From Burkholderiaceae bacterium (GTDB lineage Bacteria; Pseudomonadota; Gammaproteobacteria; Burkholderiales; Burkholderiaceae_C), in the NCBI GenBank assembly GCA_030654805.1, contig JAURWR010000040.1:50205-114204 (forward strand): a DNA stretch of 64,000 nt, read 5' to 3'. A program made the position numbers and the translations under genes. Positions 9,645 to 18,707 of the stretch are shown here, piece after piece. The notes under the pieces are model-generated. The model was not told where the DNA came from. It made no database searches and was given only the letters and a program-made list of their open reading frames with translations. Position 1 is the stretch's first letter, and every line of letters starts with the position of its first letter.

Positions 9645-11123
9645 TCAGGCTCGCACCACCGTGACGGTGCAGTCCGCCTGCGCCACCACCTGCGAGCTGA
9701 TGCTGCCGAGGTAACGACGCAGCGTCGAGTTGCCTCGCGCGCCCATCACGATCTGATCGACCTGGTTGCGTGCGGCAAAGTCGACGATGGCTGCTGCGGC
9801 ATCAGGCGCCTCGAGCACGTGGAATGTCAGGCGCCCGTCTTCGAGGTTCAGCTGCTTGCTGATCGGTCGCGCCCAATGCTTCAGGCCGACCAGCTGCTTG
9901 ACGTGGCGGCTCTGGCCATCAGGATCGACCAGCTGATCCATGCCGATGCGCGCGGTCTTCATCACGCTCACGCAGGCCAAACGGGCGCCGGGTTCGGTCA
10001 CCACGATGCGGCGCACCGTCTCGCGCAGCCGCTCGAGCAACTCGTCCGCAGCCTGATCGACGTCGATGGCAGCCATCACGATCGGGCATCGCATGACCCG
10101 GCTGGTCACGCCCTCGACCGGGACACTCTCGGGTTCGGCACCGATGGCGAAGAACCAGCGCTTCAGCCGCTGGAGCGCGCCGCTGACGTGCGCGCGCTGG
10201 GCCCGGGCCGTGAGCGGCACCTGCGTCGGGTCCTGCAGGGCCAGCGCCAGCTGCGCACCGCTCTGCCAGCGTTGCTCGGCCTTCACTTCCAGGCATTTCA
10301 GGATCACCTCCTGCAGCCAGGGCGGGCAATCCGCACGCAGTGCGCGCGGCGGAATCGGGTCCACGTAGAGGCGGCGGCGCAGGCCGCGTACCGTGACGGG
10401 CGATCCGAAAGGCCGCTGGCCGGTGGTGAAGTGATAGAGCATCACTCCCAGTGCGAACAGGTCGGAGCGCGGATCGTCGCGCACGTATTGAACCTGTTCG
10501 GGCGAGATGTACGGCCCGGTGCCCATCGGCAGTGAGAACTCCTCGTCCAGCAGGTCGGGCAAGCGGTCGTGGTGCGACAGGCCGAAGTCGACCATCACCG
10601 CCATACCGTCGGGCCGGAAGACGATGTTGCTGGGCTTCACATCGAGGTGCACCAGATGCTGGCGGTGCAGGTCGTGCAGCGCGGTGGCGACGCGCGAGCC
10701 GATCTCGATGACTTCGTCGATCGCCAGCGGCGCTTCGTCGAGACGCGCGCGCAGCGACGGCCCGTCGATGCGCTCCATCACGAGGTAGGGCTCGCGGCTG
10801 AAATCACCCCGCGCGACAAAGCGCGGCACGTGCGGGCCCTGTAACGCCGGCAGGATCATCTGCTCGACCTCGAAGCCGACGATCGAGGCGGGGTCTTCAC
10901 CGCCCATGATGCGCGGCACTTTCATGATCAGCGGCAGATCGGCAGGGATGTCGGTCGGCGTGGGCTCGATCCCTTCGGCACCCGGCACGCGGGTCACCCG
11001 CCACAGGTGTGCCATGCCACCGGTGTGCAGCTTCTCTTCGAGCTGCCAGCCATCGACGATGGCGCCGACGACCAGCGGTGCGCGGACGACCGGCCCCAGT
11101 GTGGAGTCTGTTTCAGTTTCCAT
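9645..11123 (-). CDS. serine/threonine protein kinase fused to a universal-stress-protein domain
   Basis: The 492-residue protein has a Hanks-type kinase domain (about residues 20-310) and a UspA domain (about 345-492). The kinase shows a Gly-rich loop (LHTGGMAHLW), a candidate ATP-binding Lys in LIMKVPRI, the catalytic loop HLDVKPSNIVF and VDFGLS as DFG. The HRD arginine is replaced by Leu, marking it as a non-RD kinase. The UspA part ends with the ATP-binding signature GARGNSTLRRYLGSISSQV. No membrane segment is visible, so it is cytoplasmic. The start at ATG 11123 overlaps the end of the metallophosphoesterase gene by 11 bases, arguing for coupled expression. The target proteins cannot be read from the sequence. 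Confidence 0.85.
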   Translation of the reverse strand: METETDSTLGPVVRAPLVVGAIVDGWQLEEKLHTGGMAHLWRVTRVPGAEGIEPTPTDIPADLPLIMKVPRIMGGEDPASIVGFEVEQMILPALQGPHVPRFVARGDFSREPYLVMERIDGPSLRARLDEAPLAIDEVIEIGSRVATALHDLHRQHLVHLDVKPSNIVFRPDGMAVMVDFGLSHHDRLPDLLDEEFSLPMGTGPYISPEQVQYVRDDPRSDLFALGVMLYHFTTGQRPFGSPVTVRGLRRRLYVDPIPPRALRADCPPWLQEVILKCLEVKAEQRWQSGAQLALALQDPTQVPLTARAQRAHVSGALQRLKRWFFAIGAEPESVPVEGVTSRVMRCPIVMAAIDVDQAADELLERLRETVRRIVVTEPGARLACVSVMKTARIGMDQLVDPDGQSRHVKQLVGLKHWARPISKQLNLEDGRLTFHVLEAPDAAAAIVDFAARNQVDQIVMGARGNSTLRRYLGSISSQVVAQADCTVTVVRA

Positions 11124-11856
11124 CGGCGAGTCGGGCAGCGAGCGACTGCGGCAACCCGGCCGCGCGGATCTTGGCCATCGCGGCCTCGTGGTCGTACGGA
11201 ACGCGCCAGTACGTGAGCTGCGTCGCATCCTCGTCGTAAAGGGCGTAGCACGCAGCCGGATTGCCATCGCGCGGCTGACCCGCTGATCCAGGAATCACCA
11301 GCCAGCGGCGGCTGGCAAGCAGCGGGATCGCCTCACCGGCCACGGGAACGAAGGAACCGGACTTGCCCGCCACCGACAGGTGGTAAAGCATGGGCTCGTG
11401 CATGTGACCGCAGAAGGTGATCCGCTGGCGCGTGGCCTGCAGGCTGCGCACCGCCTCGGACTTGCCCTCGACGTAGGCCCAATCCGGAGGGGCGTAGGCG
11501 TTCGCGTGCACGAACAACAGGTCGCCGCGCTCGTGGGTCAACGGCAACCGGGCAAGGAAATCGAGCTGGCCGACGTCGAGCCGCTCGCGCGTCCACTCGA
11601 CCACGAAGCGCGCGTCCGCACGCATCGTGGTCCGCGCTCCTTGCACGACCGCCGCGTCGTGGTTGCCCATCACGACCGTGGCGCCGCGCTCCACATGCTG
11701 GCGAACGCAGTCCACGACCCAAGCGGGATCGGCACCGTAGCCGACGAAGTCACCGACAAAAGCGTGTTGTTGTGCACCCTGCATCGCCGCATGTTCCAGC
11801 ACCGCCTGAACCGCCTCGCGGTTGGCGTGCAGATCGGTGATGACGGCGATCTTCAT
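11113..11856 (-). CDS. calcineurin-like metallophosphoesterase
   Basis: Predicted dinuclear-metal phosphoesterase. The 247 residues carry the family motifs in order: DLHAN (D-x-H), GDFVGYGADP (GDxxxxG), GNHDAAV (GNHD), and GHMHEPM (GHxH) near residue 155. There is no signal peptide. It is the first gene of a two-gene unit with the Ser/Thr kinase, overlapping it by 11 bases. The pairing suggests, but does not show, that it reverses the kinase's phosphorylations; other substrates such as nucleotides or phosphodiesters are equally open. It starts at ATG 11856 and is divergent from the sterol-desaturase-family gene. Confidence 0.85.
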   Translation of the reverse strand: MKIAVITDLHANREAVQAVLEHAAMQGAQQHAFVGDFVGYGADPAWVVDCVRQHVERGATVVMGNHDAAVVQGARTTMRADARFVVEWTRERLDVGQLDFLARLPLTHERGDLLFVHANAYAPPDWAYVEGKSEAVRSLQATRQRITFCGHMHEPMLYHLSVAGKSGSFVPVAGEAIPLLASRRWLVIPGSAGQPRDGNPAACYALYDEDATQLTYWRVPYDHEAAMAKIRAAGLPQSLAARLADGN

Positions 11857-11914
11857 GGCTCGGCTATTCTGAACCGCCCTTCACCATCCATCATTACGGT
11901 GCAGAAACTTCAGC

Positions 11915-12658
11915 ATGAATTTGCCCGCCTCAACGCTCACGATTTTTCTCACCGCCGCATTTGCACTCGGCCTGATGTGCTGGGAGCGCGCGCGACCCCA
12001 TGTGGATTACCCGACCGACTGGCACTGGGTGGCTCGGGCAACGGGTTTCGGTTTGACCGGCGTCTTATTGACGATGCTCTTGGGTGGATGGATCGAGGCT
12101 CATGCCACCGTGTTTTCATTTTTGCGACAAGATAACTCCCTGACTGCGCTGCCTGACTATCTACAGGGTTTCATCGGTTATCTCTGCGTGACTTTCATCG
12201 TGTACTGGTGGCACCGTTTCCGCCATCAAAGCGACCGCTTGTGGACACTGTTCCACCAGATTCATCACAGCACCTACCGACTCGAAGTCGCAACCGCCTT
12301 CTACGCACACCCGACCGATTTCCTGGCAACCACCTTGATCGTCAGCGCGGTGTCCTATGGGCTGCTGGGCTACGGTCTGGACGCGGCGGCCTGGACGGCG
12401 TTCTGGGTCGGCATATTCGAGTTGTGGGAGCACACGAACATCCAAACCCCTCGCTGGCTGGGCTATGTCATCGTCCGACCCGAAATGCACCGCGTGCATC
12501 ACGAGAAAGACCAGCACAGGAACAACTATGGTCTTCCGATCTGGGACATGCTGTTCGGAACCTATGAAAACTCCATGCGATCTGTCGCCTGCGGTTTCAG
12601 CAAAGAACAGGAGGAACGGGTTTTATCGATGCTGCTCTTCAAGCACGCCGATCGATAA
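11915..12658 (+). CDS. sterol desaturase / fatty acid hydroxylase superfamily membrane protein
   Basis: Integral membrane di-iron oxygenase family member of 247 residues. Hydrophobic segments occur near residues 5-22, 40-65 and 80-95, and again in the middle (VSYGLLGYGLDAAAWTAFWVG). The histidine clusters that ligate the diiron centre are present: HRFRHQ, HQIHHS, HTNIQTP-adjacent His and HRVHHEKDQHRNNYG. Members hydroxylate or desaturate lipids such as sterols, carotenoids or ornithine lipids; the substrate here is unknown. It is divergent from the phosphoesterase and convergent with mnmE, so it is probably transcribed alone. Confidence 0.85.
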   Translation: MNLPASTLTIFLTAAFALGLMCWERARPHVDYPTDWHWVARATGFGLTGVLLTMLLGGWIEAHATVFSFLRQDNSLTALPDYLQGFIGYLCVTFIVYWWHRFRHQSDRLWTLFHQIHHSTYRLEVATAFYAHPTDFLATTLIVSAVSYGLLGYGLDAAAWTAFWVGIFELWEHTNIQTPRWLGYVIVRPEMHRVHHEKDQHRNNYGLPIWDMLFGTYENSMRSVACGFSKEQEERVLSMLLFKHADR

Positions 12659-12672
12659 CCACGTCGCACGGG

Positions 12673-14094
12673 TCACTTACCGATACAGAACCGGCTGAAT
12701 ATCTCGCCGAGCAACTCATCCGGCGTCGATTGACCGACGATCTCGCCGAGGGCGCCTTGTGCAAGGCGCAGTTCTTCGGCCAACAGATCGAGCGCGGGCG
12801 CAACGCCGGTCAATTGCCGCGTCGCTTCATCGACATGCGCACGCGTCTGCTGCAACGCGTGGACATGCCTTGCTCGTGCGGTGTAGACGCCCTCGGGGTG
12901 CTCATGCCAGCCCGCCAGTTCCAGCAGGCGTCGGCGCAGCGCGTCGAGCCCGGCGCCGGTCTTGGCCGAAAGCCGCAGATCCGATGGGCCGCCAGCGGCG
13001 GAGCCCTGCGACAAGTCGGCCTTGTTGTAGACATCGAGCACGCGGCCGGCTCCAGCCAAAGAGCGCGGCAGGCGCTGTCGAATGGACTCATCGCCCGCGT
13101 CGTGATTTGGGTCGCCCATCCGCGTCAAGTCATGCAGGAACAGCAACGCATCGGCACCCTCGATCTCGGCCCAACTGCGCGCAATGCCGATCTGCTCGAT
13201 GGTGTCGTCGGTCTCACGCAAGCCGGCGGTGTCGATCACATGGACCGGAACCCCTTCGATCTGAATCGTCTGGCTGACCTTGTCGCGCGTCGTGCCGGGG
13301 ATCGGCGTCACGATGGCGAGCTCGGCACCGGCCAGCGCATTCAACAGCGAACTCTTGCCCACGTTGGGCTGACCGGCAATCACCACCGTGATGCCGTCGC
13401 GCAGCAAGGCGCCCTGGCGTGTCCGCTCCTCGATGCCACGCAGCTTGTCCGTGATCGCCGAGAGCTGCCCTTGCGCATCGGCCTGCTGCAGGAAGTCGAT
13501 GTCTTCTTCGGGAAAGTCGAGCGTGGCCTCGACCAGCATGCGCAGGCGCATCAGTTGTGCATCGAGTTCGCCGATCTCGGCCGAGAAGCCGCCGCTCAGC
13601 GAACGGGTCGCCGAGCGTGCGGCGGCCTCGGTGCTGGCATCGATGAGATCACTGACGGCTTCAGCCTGGGCCAGGTCGAGCTTGTCGTTGAGGTAGGCAC
13701 GCTCGGTGAATTCACCCGGCACAGCGAGGCGCAACCCGGGCAGCACCGGCTGGCCGGTGGTGGTGTCGATCGCCGATGCGGCCTCGAGGCAGCGCGCGAG
13801 CAGCAGCTGCAACACCACCGGGCCACCATGGGCCTGAAGCTCCAGCACGTCTTCGCCGGTGTACGACTGCGGCGCCGGGAAGTGAATCGCCAGACCGTGA
13901 TCGATCGGCGCACCATTCGCGTCGAGAAACGGTTGAAGCGTGGCGTGCCGAGCCACCAATGGCCGACGACACAACGCATCGATCAGCGGGCGGAGGCAGC
14001 GGCCCGAGACCCGCACGATACCGACCGCTGCTCGCCCCGGTGCAGTGGCGACAGCGACGATCGGGTCATGGTGGCGCGGCAGCATGCGGCGCAT
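12673..14094 (-). CDS. mnmE: tRNA uridine-5-carboxymethylaminomethyl(34) synthesis GTPase MnmE
   Basis: Works with MnmG to modify the wobble uridine of certain tRNAs. The 473 residues include an N-terminal tetrahydrofolate-binding domain ([20 protein letters not shown]), a helical domain, and an inserted G domain (about residues 215-400) with G1 [15 protein letters not shown]3 [10 protein letters not shown] and G4-type NKADL. The C-terminal tetrapeptide CIGK contains the conserved catalytic Cys. The start may be ATG 14094 or the third-codon-later ATG. It is the last gene of the rpmH-rnpA-yidD-yidC-mnmE series on the minus strand. Confidence 0.97.
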   Translation of the reverse strand: MRRMLPRHHDPIVAVATAPGRAAVGIVRVSGRCLRPLIDALCRRPLVARHATLQPFLDANGAPIDHGLAIHFPAPQSYTGEDVLELQAHGGPVVLQLLLARCLEAASAIDTTTGQPVLPGLRLAVPGEFTERAYLNDKLDLAQAEAVSDLIDASTEAAARSATRSLSGGFSAEIGELDAQLMRLRMLVEATLDFPEEDIDFLQQADAQGQLSAITDKLRGIEERTRQGALLRDGITVVIAGQPNVGKSSLLNALAGAELAIVTPIPGTTRDKVSQTIQIEGVPVHVIDTAGLRETDDTIEQIGIARSWAEIEGADALLFLHDLTRMGDPNHDAGDESIRQRLPRSLAGAGRVLDVYNKADLSQGSAAGGPSDLRLSAKTGAGLDALRRRLLELAGWHEHPEGVYTARARHVHALQQTRAHVDEATRQLTGVAPALDLLAEELRLAQGALGEIVGQSTPDELLGEIFSRFCIGK

Positions 14095-14147
14095 TCTCTT
14101 CTGTGACGCGATCGCCGCAGGCTTTCACGGCATCCGCCCGCGCCGCG

Positions 14148-15857
14148 CTACTTCCCGATCACCCCCATCTGCTTGTTGATCATGTACTGCTGAGCGATCG
14201 ACAGGATGTTGTTGGTCAGCCAGTACAGCACCAGACCGGCCGGGAACACGAAGAACATGACCGAGAACACCAACGGCATGATCCACATCATCTTGGCCTG
14301 CATCGGGTCGGCCGGCGTGGGATTCAGCCAGGTCTGCAACAAGCTGGTGCCGGTCATCAGGATCGGCAGGATGAAATACGGGTCCTTGGCCGACAGGTCG
14401 GTGATCCAGCCGATCCACGGTGCGTTGCGCATCTCCACGCTGGCCAGCAGCACCCAGTACAGCGCGATGAAGAACGGCATCTGCACGAAGATCGGCAGGC
14501 ATCCGCCCAGCGGATTGACCTTTTCCTCACGGTAGATGCGCATCATTTCCTGCTGCATCTGCTGTGGCTTGTCCTTCAGCCGTTCGCGCATCTCCATCAC
14601 GCGCGGGTTGACTGCCTTCATCTTCGCCATCGACCGATAGGCGGTGGCGTTGAGCCAGTAGAAGGCGATCTTCAACAGGAACACCAACCCGACGATGGCC
14701 CAACCCCAGTTGCCGATCAGCTTGTGCAACTGCGTCAGCAGCCAGAACAACGGCTTGGACAGCACGGTGAGCCAGCCATAGTCCTTGACCAACTCCAGTC
14801 CCGGCGCAAGCTGGCTCAGCTTGTCTTCTTCCTGCGGGCCTGCGAACAGGCGCGCGTCGAGCGTCTGCGTGGCTCCTGGGGCCAGCGTGCCCAGCGGCAC
14901 GATCATGCCGACCGAGTACTGGTTGGTGTCGACCTTGCGGGTGAAGAATTCGCGTGGACGCTTGTCGTCGGCGGTGGCTCCCAGCAGCCAGGCGCCTGCG
15001 AAATAGTGCTGCACCATCGCGACCCAACCATTGTCGGCTGCGGTGTCGTGGTCGGGCTTGTCGGTGGCAGTGCGCTTCTCGATGCTCTTGAACTCGACCT
15101 TGTGGAACTTGGCTGCATCGGTGTAGACCGCCGGGCCCGTGAAGGTGAAATAGAAGCTCGACTCGCCCTCTGGCGCGTTGCCGTCTCGTACGAACTGGTA
15201 ATACACCTGAGGCGTCACCGGCACGGTCGACACATTGAGCATGTCGTGCTTCACGGCCACCACATAGCTGCCACGCTGGAAGGTGTAAGTCTTGATCAGC
15301 TTGATACCGCCGACCTCGGGAGATTCGAGCTTCACTTCGAGACGATCCTGGCCGTCCTTCATCGTGAGGTCGCCGGGAACCAGGTTGAATACGGTCAGGT
15401 GGTTGGGCATCGCTGCACCGCCTTGCGCGGCAATCAACCCCGTCTGCGCTTTGTAGAGACGGCTGGGTGACTCGTCGAACAACACGACGTTCTTGTTGCG
15501 ATCGGCGTGATCGGCCTGCTTCAGCAACTCGAGTCGAACCATCGAGCCCCCCTGCGTATCGACAGTGGCTTTCACCAGATCGGTCGTGATCTCGAACTTC
15601 TGCGACTGCGGCGGCGCGTTGGTGGCAGCAGCCGCATCGGCGATCGGCATTGCAGCCGTGACAGCAGCCGACGGCAGGGCAGCTGCTGCTGGTACTGCGG
15701 CGGAACCGGCTGGCGCCGGTCCGCTGGCTGCGGTCTGCGTCACCTTGGACGCGCCGAACATCGAGGGCTGCCCGTTGTGCTTGTTCCAAGCGTCCCACAA
15801 CAGGACGACGGACATCAAGAACACCACCCACAGCAGAGTGCGACGCATTTCGGTCAT
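14148..15857 (-). CDS. yidC: membrane protein insertase YidC
   Basis: Inserts and folds inner-membrane proteins, alone or with SecYEG. The 569 residues fit the Gram-negative YidC type: an N-terminal anchor (LLWVVFLMSVVLLWDAW), an Ala/Pro-rich linker, a large periplasmic beta domain (about residues 80-345) and a conserved C-terminal five-helix core. The core includes YWLNATAYRSMAKMKAVNPR, CLPIFVQMPFFIALYWVLL and FVFPAGLVLYWLTNNILSI. Its start overlaps the yidD stop as ATGA, so the two are coupled. It lies in the conserved origin-proximal operon. Confidence 0.98.
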   Translation of the reverse strand: MTEMRRTLLWVVFLMSVVLLWDAWNKHNGQPSMFGASKVTQTAASGPAPAGSAAVPAAAALPSAAVTAAMPIADAAAATNAPPQSQKFEITTDLVKATVDTQGGSMVRLELLKQADHADRNKNVVLFDESPSRLYKAQTGLIAAQGGAAMPNHLTVFNLVPGDLTMKDGQDRLEVKLESPEVGGIKLIKTYTFQRGSYVVAVKHDMLNVSTVPVTPQVYYQFVRDGNAPEGESSFYFTFTGPAVYTDAAKFHKVEFKSIEKRTATDKPDHDTAADNGWVAMVQHYFAGAWLLGATADDKRPREFFTRKVDTNQYSVGMIVPLGTLAPGATQTLDARLFAGPQEEDKLSQLAPGLELVKDYGWLTVLSKPLFWLLTQLHKLIGNWGWAIVGLVFLLKIAFYWLNATAYRSMAKMKAVNPRVMEMRERLKDKPQQMQQEMMRIYREEKVNPLGGCLPIFVQMPFFIALYWVLLASVEMRNAPWIGWITDLSAKDPYFILPILMTGTSLLQTWLNPTPADPMQAKMMWIMPLVFSVMFFVFPAGLVLYWLTNNILSIAQQYMINKQMGVIGK

Positions 15858-16111
15858 GAGAACAACTTTTCGTTAGGGACGGGATCGTGACCGCCGGGAC
15901 ACCAGGGATGGCAACGCAGCACCCGCCTCGCGGCGAGGTAGCTGCCGACGGCCGCGCCATGGGATTCGAGCGCGCCGATCGCGTAGACGGAACAGGTCGG
16001 CTCGAATCGGCATGACGAGCCCAGCCAGGGACTCAACAGCAACCGATACAGCCGCACGACGCCCACCAGGGCGCGCTGCGCAGCAGACGGTGCGGGAGCG
16101 GTCCGATTCAT
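15854..16111 (-). CDS. yidD: membrane protein insertion efficiency factor YidD
   Basis: Small (85-residue) membrane-associated protein that helps YidC-dependent insertion. It has the family signatures CRFEPTCSVYAIGALESHG and HPWCPGGHDPV, with an amphipathic N-terminal part (LVGVVRLYRLLLSPWLGSS). It overlaps both neighbours by 4 bases (rnpA stop/yidD start and yidD stop/yidC start), so the three genes are translated as a coupled set. Confidence 0.96.
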   Translation of the reverse strand: MNRTAPAPSAAQRALVGVVRLYRLLLSPWLGSSCRFEPTCSVYAIGALESHGAAVGSYLAARRVLRCHPWCPGGHDPVPNEKLFS

Positions 16112-16539
16112 CGCCGCGCCCGGACCACGGCCGCCGTCATCAACGTGGCCAGTTCGTCGGAAACGACAGCGCCCAGGTGATCAGACGCCGCACTGACGAA
16201 TTCGGCGCGAGAAAACGGTGTGCGCAACCGAACAACCCACATGCCCGGAGGCAACCCGCAGGCATTGCTCACGGCCGCCCGGATTCGACGCTTCAGCAAA
16301 GTGCGCGTGACCGCACGCTTGGCATGTCGCTTGGGAACCACCAGGCCCAGCCAGCAGCCCGACAAGGCAGACTCATCCACAGGCAGGGGAGACACGGAGG
16401 CAGGTGCTGTTGACAACTCTGCGCGACCCGTGGTCGGCGCACGCGCCAGATGGTGCACGGCAAAGTGCGGCGATCGCACCTGACACGATGCATTGAGCAC
16501 CCGGGTGAAGTCTTCCGCTTGTGTGATGACGTGGATCAC
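16108..16539 (-). CDS. rnpA: ribonuclease P protein component
   Basis: Protein subunit of RNase P, which matures tRNA 5' ends. The RNR-type signature is KRAVTRTLLKRRIRAAV, preceded by the N-terminal TQAEDFTRVL segment. The track ORF opens at 16653 inside rpmH. GTG 16539 is preferred because it leaves a normal 55-base gap to rpmH and places the conserved RNase P fold right after the start (143 residues). A longer N-terminus cannot be excluded. It is transcribed after rpmH, as in most bacteria. Confidence 0.92.
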   Translation of the reverse strand: MIHVITQAEDFTRVLNASCQVRSPHFAVHHLARAPTTGRAELSTAPASVSPLPVDESALSGCWLGLVVPKRHAKRAVTRTLLKRRIRAAVSNACGLPPGMWVVRLRTPFSRAEFVSAASDHLGAVVSDELATLMTAAVVRARR

Positions 16540-16594
16540 AGCGGTCGCACGGATGAACCCCGTGTGATGTGTGGCATCACGCGGGGAATCGGCT

Positions 16595-16729
16595 TCAGAC
16601 CGCGAGGCGCTTGCGGCCCTTGGCGCGACGTGCGTTGATGATGGCTCGGCCACCGCGGGTCTTCATGCGGACCAGGAAGCCGTGGGTGCGGGCACGACGG
16701 GTCTTCGAGGCTTGGTAAGTGCGTTTCAT
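16595..16729 (-). CDS. rpmH: 50S ribosomal protein L34
   Basis: The 44-residue ribosomal protein begins [18 protein letters not shown] and ends GRKRLAV, a full-length L34. The track ORF extends upstream to 16933; ATG 16729 is the true start. It heads the leftward operon and is divergent from dnaA, the standard arrangement at bacterial origins. Confidence 0.97.
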   Translation of the reverse strand: MKRTYQASKTRRARTHGFLVRMKTRGGRAIINARRAKGRKRLAV

Positions 16730-17035
16730 AACGAATCCAATGTGGAAATGAAGGCGCCTTCTTAAGAGGCGCTCAGGGGTCTGAAGGATGTGCCGGTAGG
16801 CAGCAAGCAACTCGATCCAGGCTCGACCACAGGGTTGCGGCATGGCTGGTTCGATCGCGGGGCAACCTCGGATTAGACCAAGAAAGCGGCTGCTCGTCAA
16901 AACCCCGGCCTGCCGCCTCTCTGGTGGACGCACCGCCCATCACCTTCTCTTTGCGAAAACGAGCTGTGGATAACTCGAAATTTCAAGGCTGTTTCGATTA
17001 GACTGCCGGACCTGGAAAGCGCGGTTCTTCACAAC
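16730..17035. other. rpmH-dnaA intergenic region, candidate origin / dual promoter region
   Basis: About 306 bases between divergent rpmH and dnaA. It contains one perfect DnaA box (16965-16973) close to dnaA. Other pieces such as TTCTTCACAA just before dnaA only partly resemble boxes. An AT-richer stretch (AACTCGAAATTTCAAGG) follows the box. A 7-bp inverted pair GGCGCCT...AGGCGC occurs near 16763-16782, just upstream of rpmH. This is a plausible part of oriC and of the dnaA autoregulatory promoter, but box density is low. Confidence 0.5.
16965..16973 (-). promoter_or_regulatory. DnaA box (perfect consensus)
   Basis: TGTGGATAA on the + strand is the reverse complement of TTATCCACA, about 62 bases upstream of the dnaA ATG. 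The site is suited to DnaA autoregulation and origin binding. Confidence 0.8.
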
Positions 17036-18466
17036 ATGACCGAAGACCTCTGGCAACGCGGCTGCGAACGACTCGCCGCCGAATTGCCTGAACAACAGTT
17101 CAACACCTGGATCCGCCCTTTGCCGGCCGCCGTGGTTTCCGAAACCGTGGACGGAGCCACTGCGTGCCTGCTCGTTCCTAACCGGTTCAAGCTCGACTGG
17201 ATACGCAATCAATATGGTGGGCGCATCGAAGCGGTGTTGTCCGAGCTCGCGGGCAAACCCGTGCGGTTGGAGATCAACCTGGCGCCTCGTGACTCAGTGC
17301 CCCGCGCCGCTGTGCCGGTGACACCGGTTTCTGTCTCGTCACGCACTGTCGAACGGTCAAATACGCCTGGTTCCAGCGTGTCCTCTGTCACGCCGGTTGG
17401 TGGCGACGCCGCGCCAACCCAGTCCGGCCCCAGTGCTGGCTTGTCACGCCACCGGCTCAACCTGAGTCTGACGTTCTCGAACCTCGTGCCCGGTCGCGCC
17501 AACCAGATGGCACGCACCGCCGCGCTGCACGTGGCCGGTGCCCCGGGCCAGATGTACAACCCGCTGTTCATCTACGGCGGTGTCGGCCTCGGCAAGACCC
17601 ATCTGATGAACGCGGTCGGCAACGCGCTGCTGGCCGACCGGCCGGACGCACGGGTGCTGTACCTGCACGCCGAGCAGTTCATCACCGACGTCGTCAAGAA
17701 CTACCAGCGCAAGACCTTCGACGAGTTGAAGGCCAAGTACCACTCGCTCGACCTGCTACTGATCGACGACGTCCAGTTCTTCGCCGGCAAGGAGCGCACA
17801 CAGGAGGAGTTCTTCAACGCCTTCGAGGCGCTGCTGGCCAAGCGCGCGCACATCATCATGACCAGCGACACCTACCCCAAGGGGCTGGTCGACATCGACG
17901 AGCGGCTCACGTCGCGTTTCGACGCCGGGCTGACGGTCGCCATCGAGCCCCCCGAGCTGGAGATGCGCGTCGCGATCCTGATGAAGAAGTCCGAGGTCGA
18001 AGGCACCACGATGCCCGAGGACGTGGCGTTTTTCGTCGCCAAGAATGTGCGCGCCAACGTGCGCGAGCTCGAAGGCGCGCTGCGCAAGATCCTGGCGTAC
18101 TCGCGTTTCAGCCAGAAGGAAATCAACATCGCGCTGGCCCGCGACGCGCTGAAGGACCTGCTGTCGATCCAGAACCGGCAGGTCGGCGTAGAGAACATCC
18201 AGAAGACCGTCGCCGACTTCTACAAGATCAAGATCGCCGACATGTACTCGAAGAAGCGCCCGGCCAGCATTGCCCGACCGCGCCAGATCGCGATGTACCT
18301 GGCCAAGGAAATGACGCAGAAGAGCCTGCCCGAGATCGGCGAGCTGTTCGGTGGGCGCGACCACACGACAGTGCTGCATGCGGTGCGCAAGATTTCTGCC
18401 GAACGCCAGAAGAACCCCGAACTGAACCAGCAGCTGCACGTGCTGGAACAGACGCTGAAAGGCTGA
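17036..18466 (+). CDS. dnaA: chromosomal replication initiator protein DnaA
   Basis: ATP-dependent initiator that binds DnaA boxes and opens the origin. The 476 residues show domain I ([25 protein letters not shown]), a variable Ser/Thr/Val-rich linker (about 95-140), the AAA+ domain with Walker [15 protein letters not shown] and Walker [10 protein letters not shown], and the C-terminal DNA-binding domain with the signature [18 protein letters not shown] 17036 is the obvious start. It is followed by dnaN and gyrB in the usual order. Confidence 0.99.
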   Translation: MTEDLWQRGCERLAAELPEQQFNTWIRPLPAAVVSETVDGATACLLVPNRFKLDWIRNQYGGRIEAVLSELAGKPVRLEINLAPRDSVPRAAVPVTPVSVSSRTVERSNTPGSSVSSVTPVGGDAAPTQSGPSAGLSRHRLNLSLTFSNLVPGRANQMARTAALHVAGAPGQMYNPLFIYGGVGLGKTHLMNAVGNALLADRPDARVLYLHAEQFITDVVKNYQRKTFDELKAKYHSLDLLLIDDVQFFAGKERTQEEFFNAFEALLAKRAHIIMTSDTYPKGLVDIDERLTSRFDAGLTVAIEPPELEMRVAILMKKSEVEGTTMPEDVAFFVAKNVRANVRELEGALRKILAYSRFSQKEINIALARDALKDLLSIQNRQVGVENIQKTVADFYKIKIADMYSKKRPASIARPRQIAMYLAKEMTQKSLPEIGELFGGRDHTTVLHAVRKISAERQKNPELNQQLHVLEQTLKG

Positions 18467-18707
18467 CGCATGCGACAAGACGATCACGGCACCTGTCAAG
18501 GCACAGACCTGGGGACAACTTCAGGGCAAAAACGACTTGTCCACCGCGCCCGGTCGATTTGCAAAGTTGTTGTCTGCGACTCCCGGACTTCGAAAGCGTC
18601 TCTTCACAGGGTTCATCCACACGCAACCGATTGATTCAAAGACAGAAAATACGGTTCTGCACAGGTTGGCGTCACCCCTACTACTACGGCTAATTTGAGA
18701 GGTTCAC
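18467..18707. other. dnaA-dnaN intergenic region with near-consensus DnaA-box-like sites
   Basis: About 240 bases, longer than a simple operon gap. It holds several sequences one or two bases off the DnaA box: TTGTCCACC near 18538, TCATCCACA near 18613, and GGGGACAAC near 18513 on the other strand. In many bacteria one part of the origin lies here, so this is an alternative or additional oriC candidate. A GAGAGG ribosome site for dnaN lies at the end. Confidence 0.4.

Noticed and set aside
12730-14106. 458-residue plus-strand ORF over mnmE
   Set aside because: Composition (Arg, Gln, His rich) and exact coincidence with mnmE show it is a shadow frame.
16540-16653. Longer rnpA start inside rpmH
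   Set aside because: It would overlap rpmH by 59 bases and add residues with no RNase P character; GTG 16539 is more plausible.
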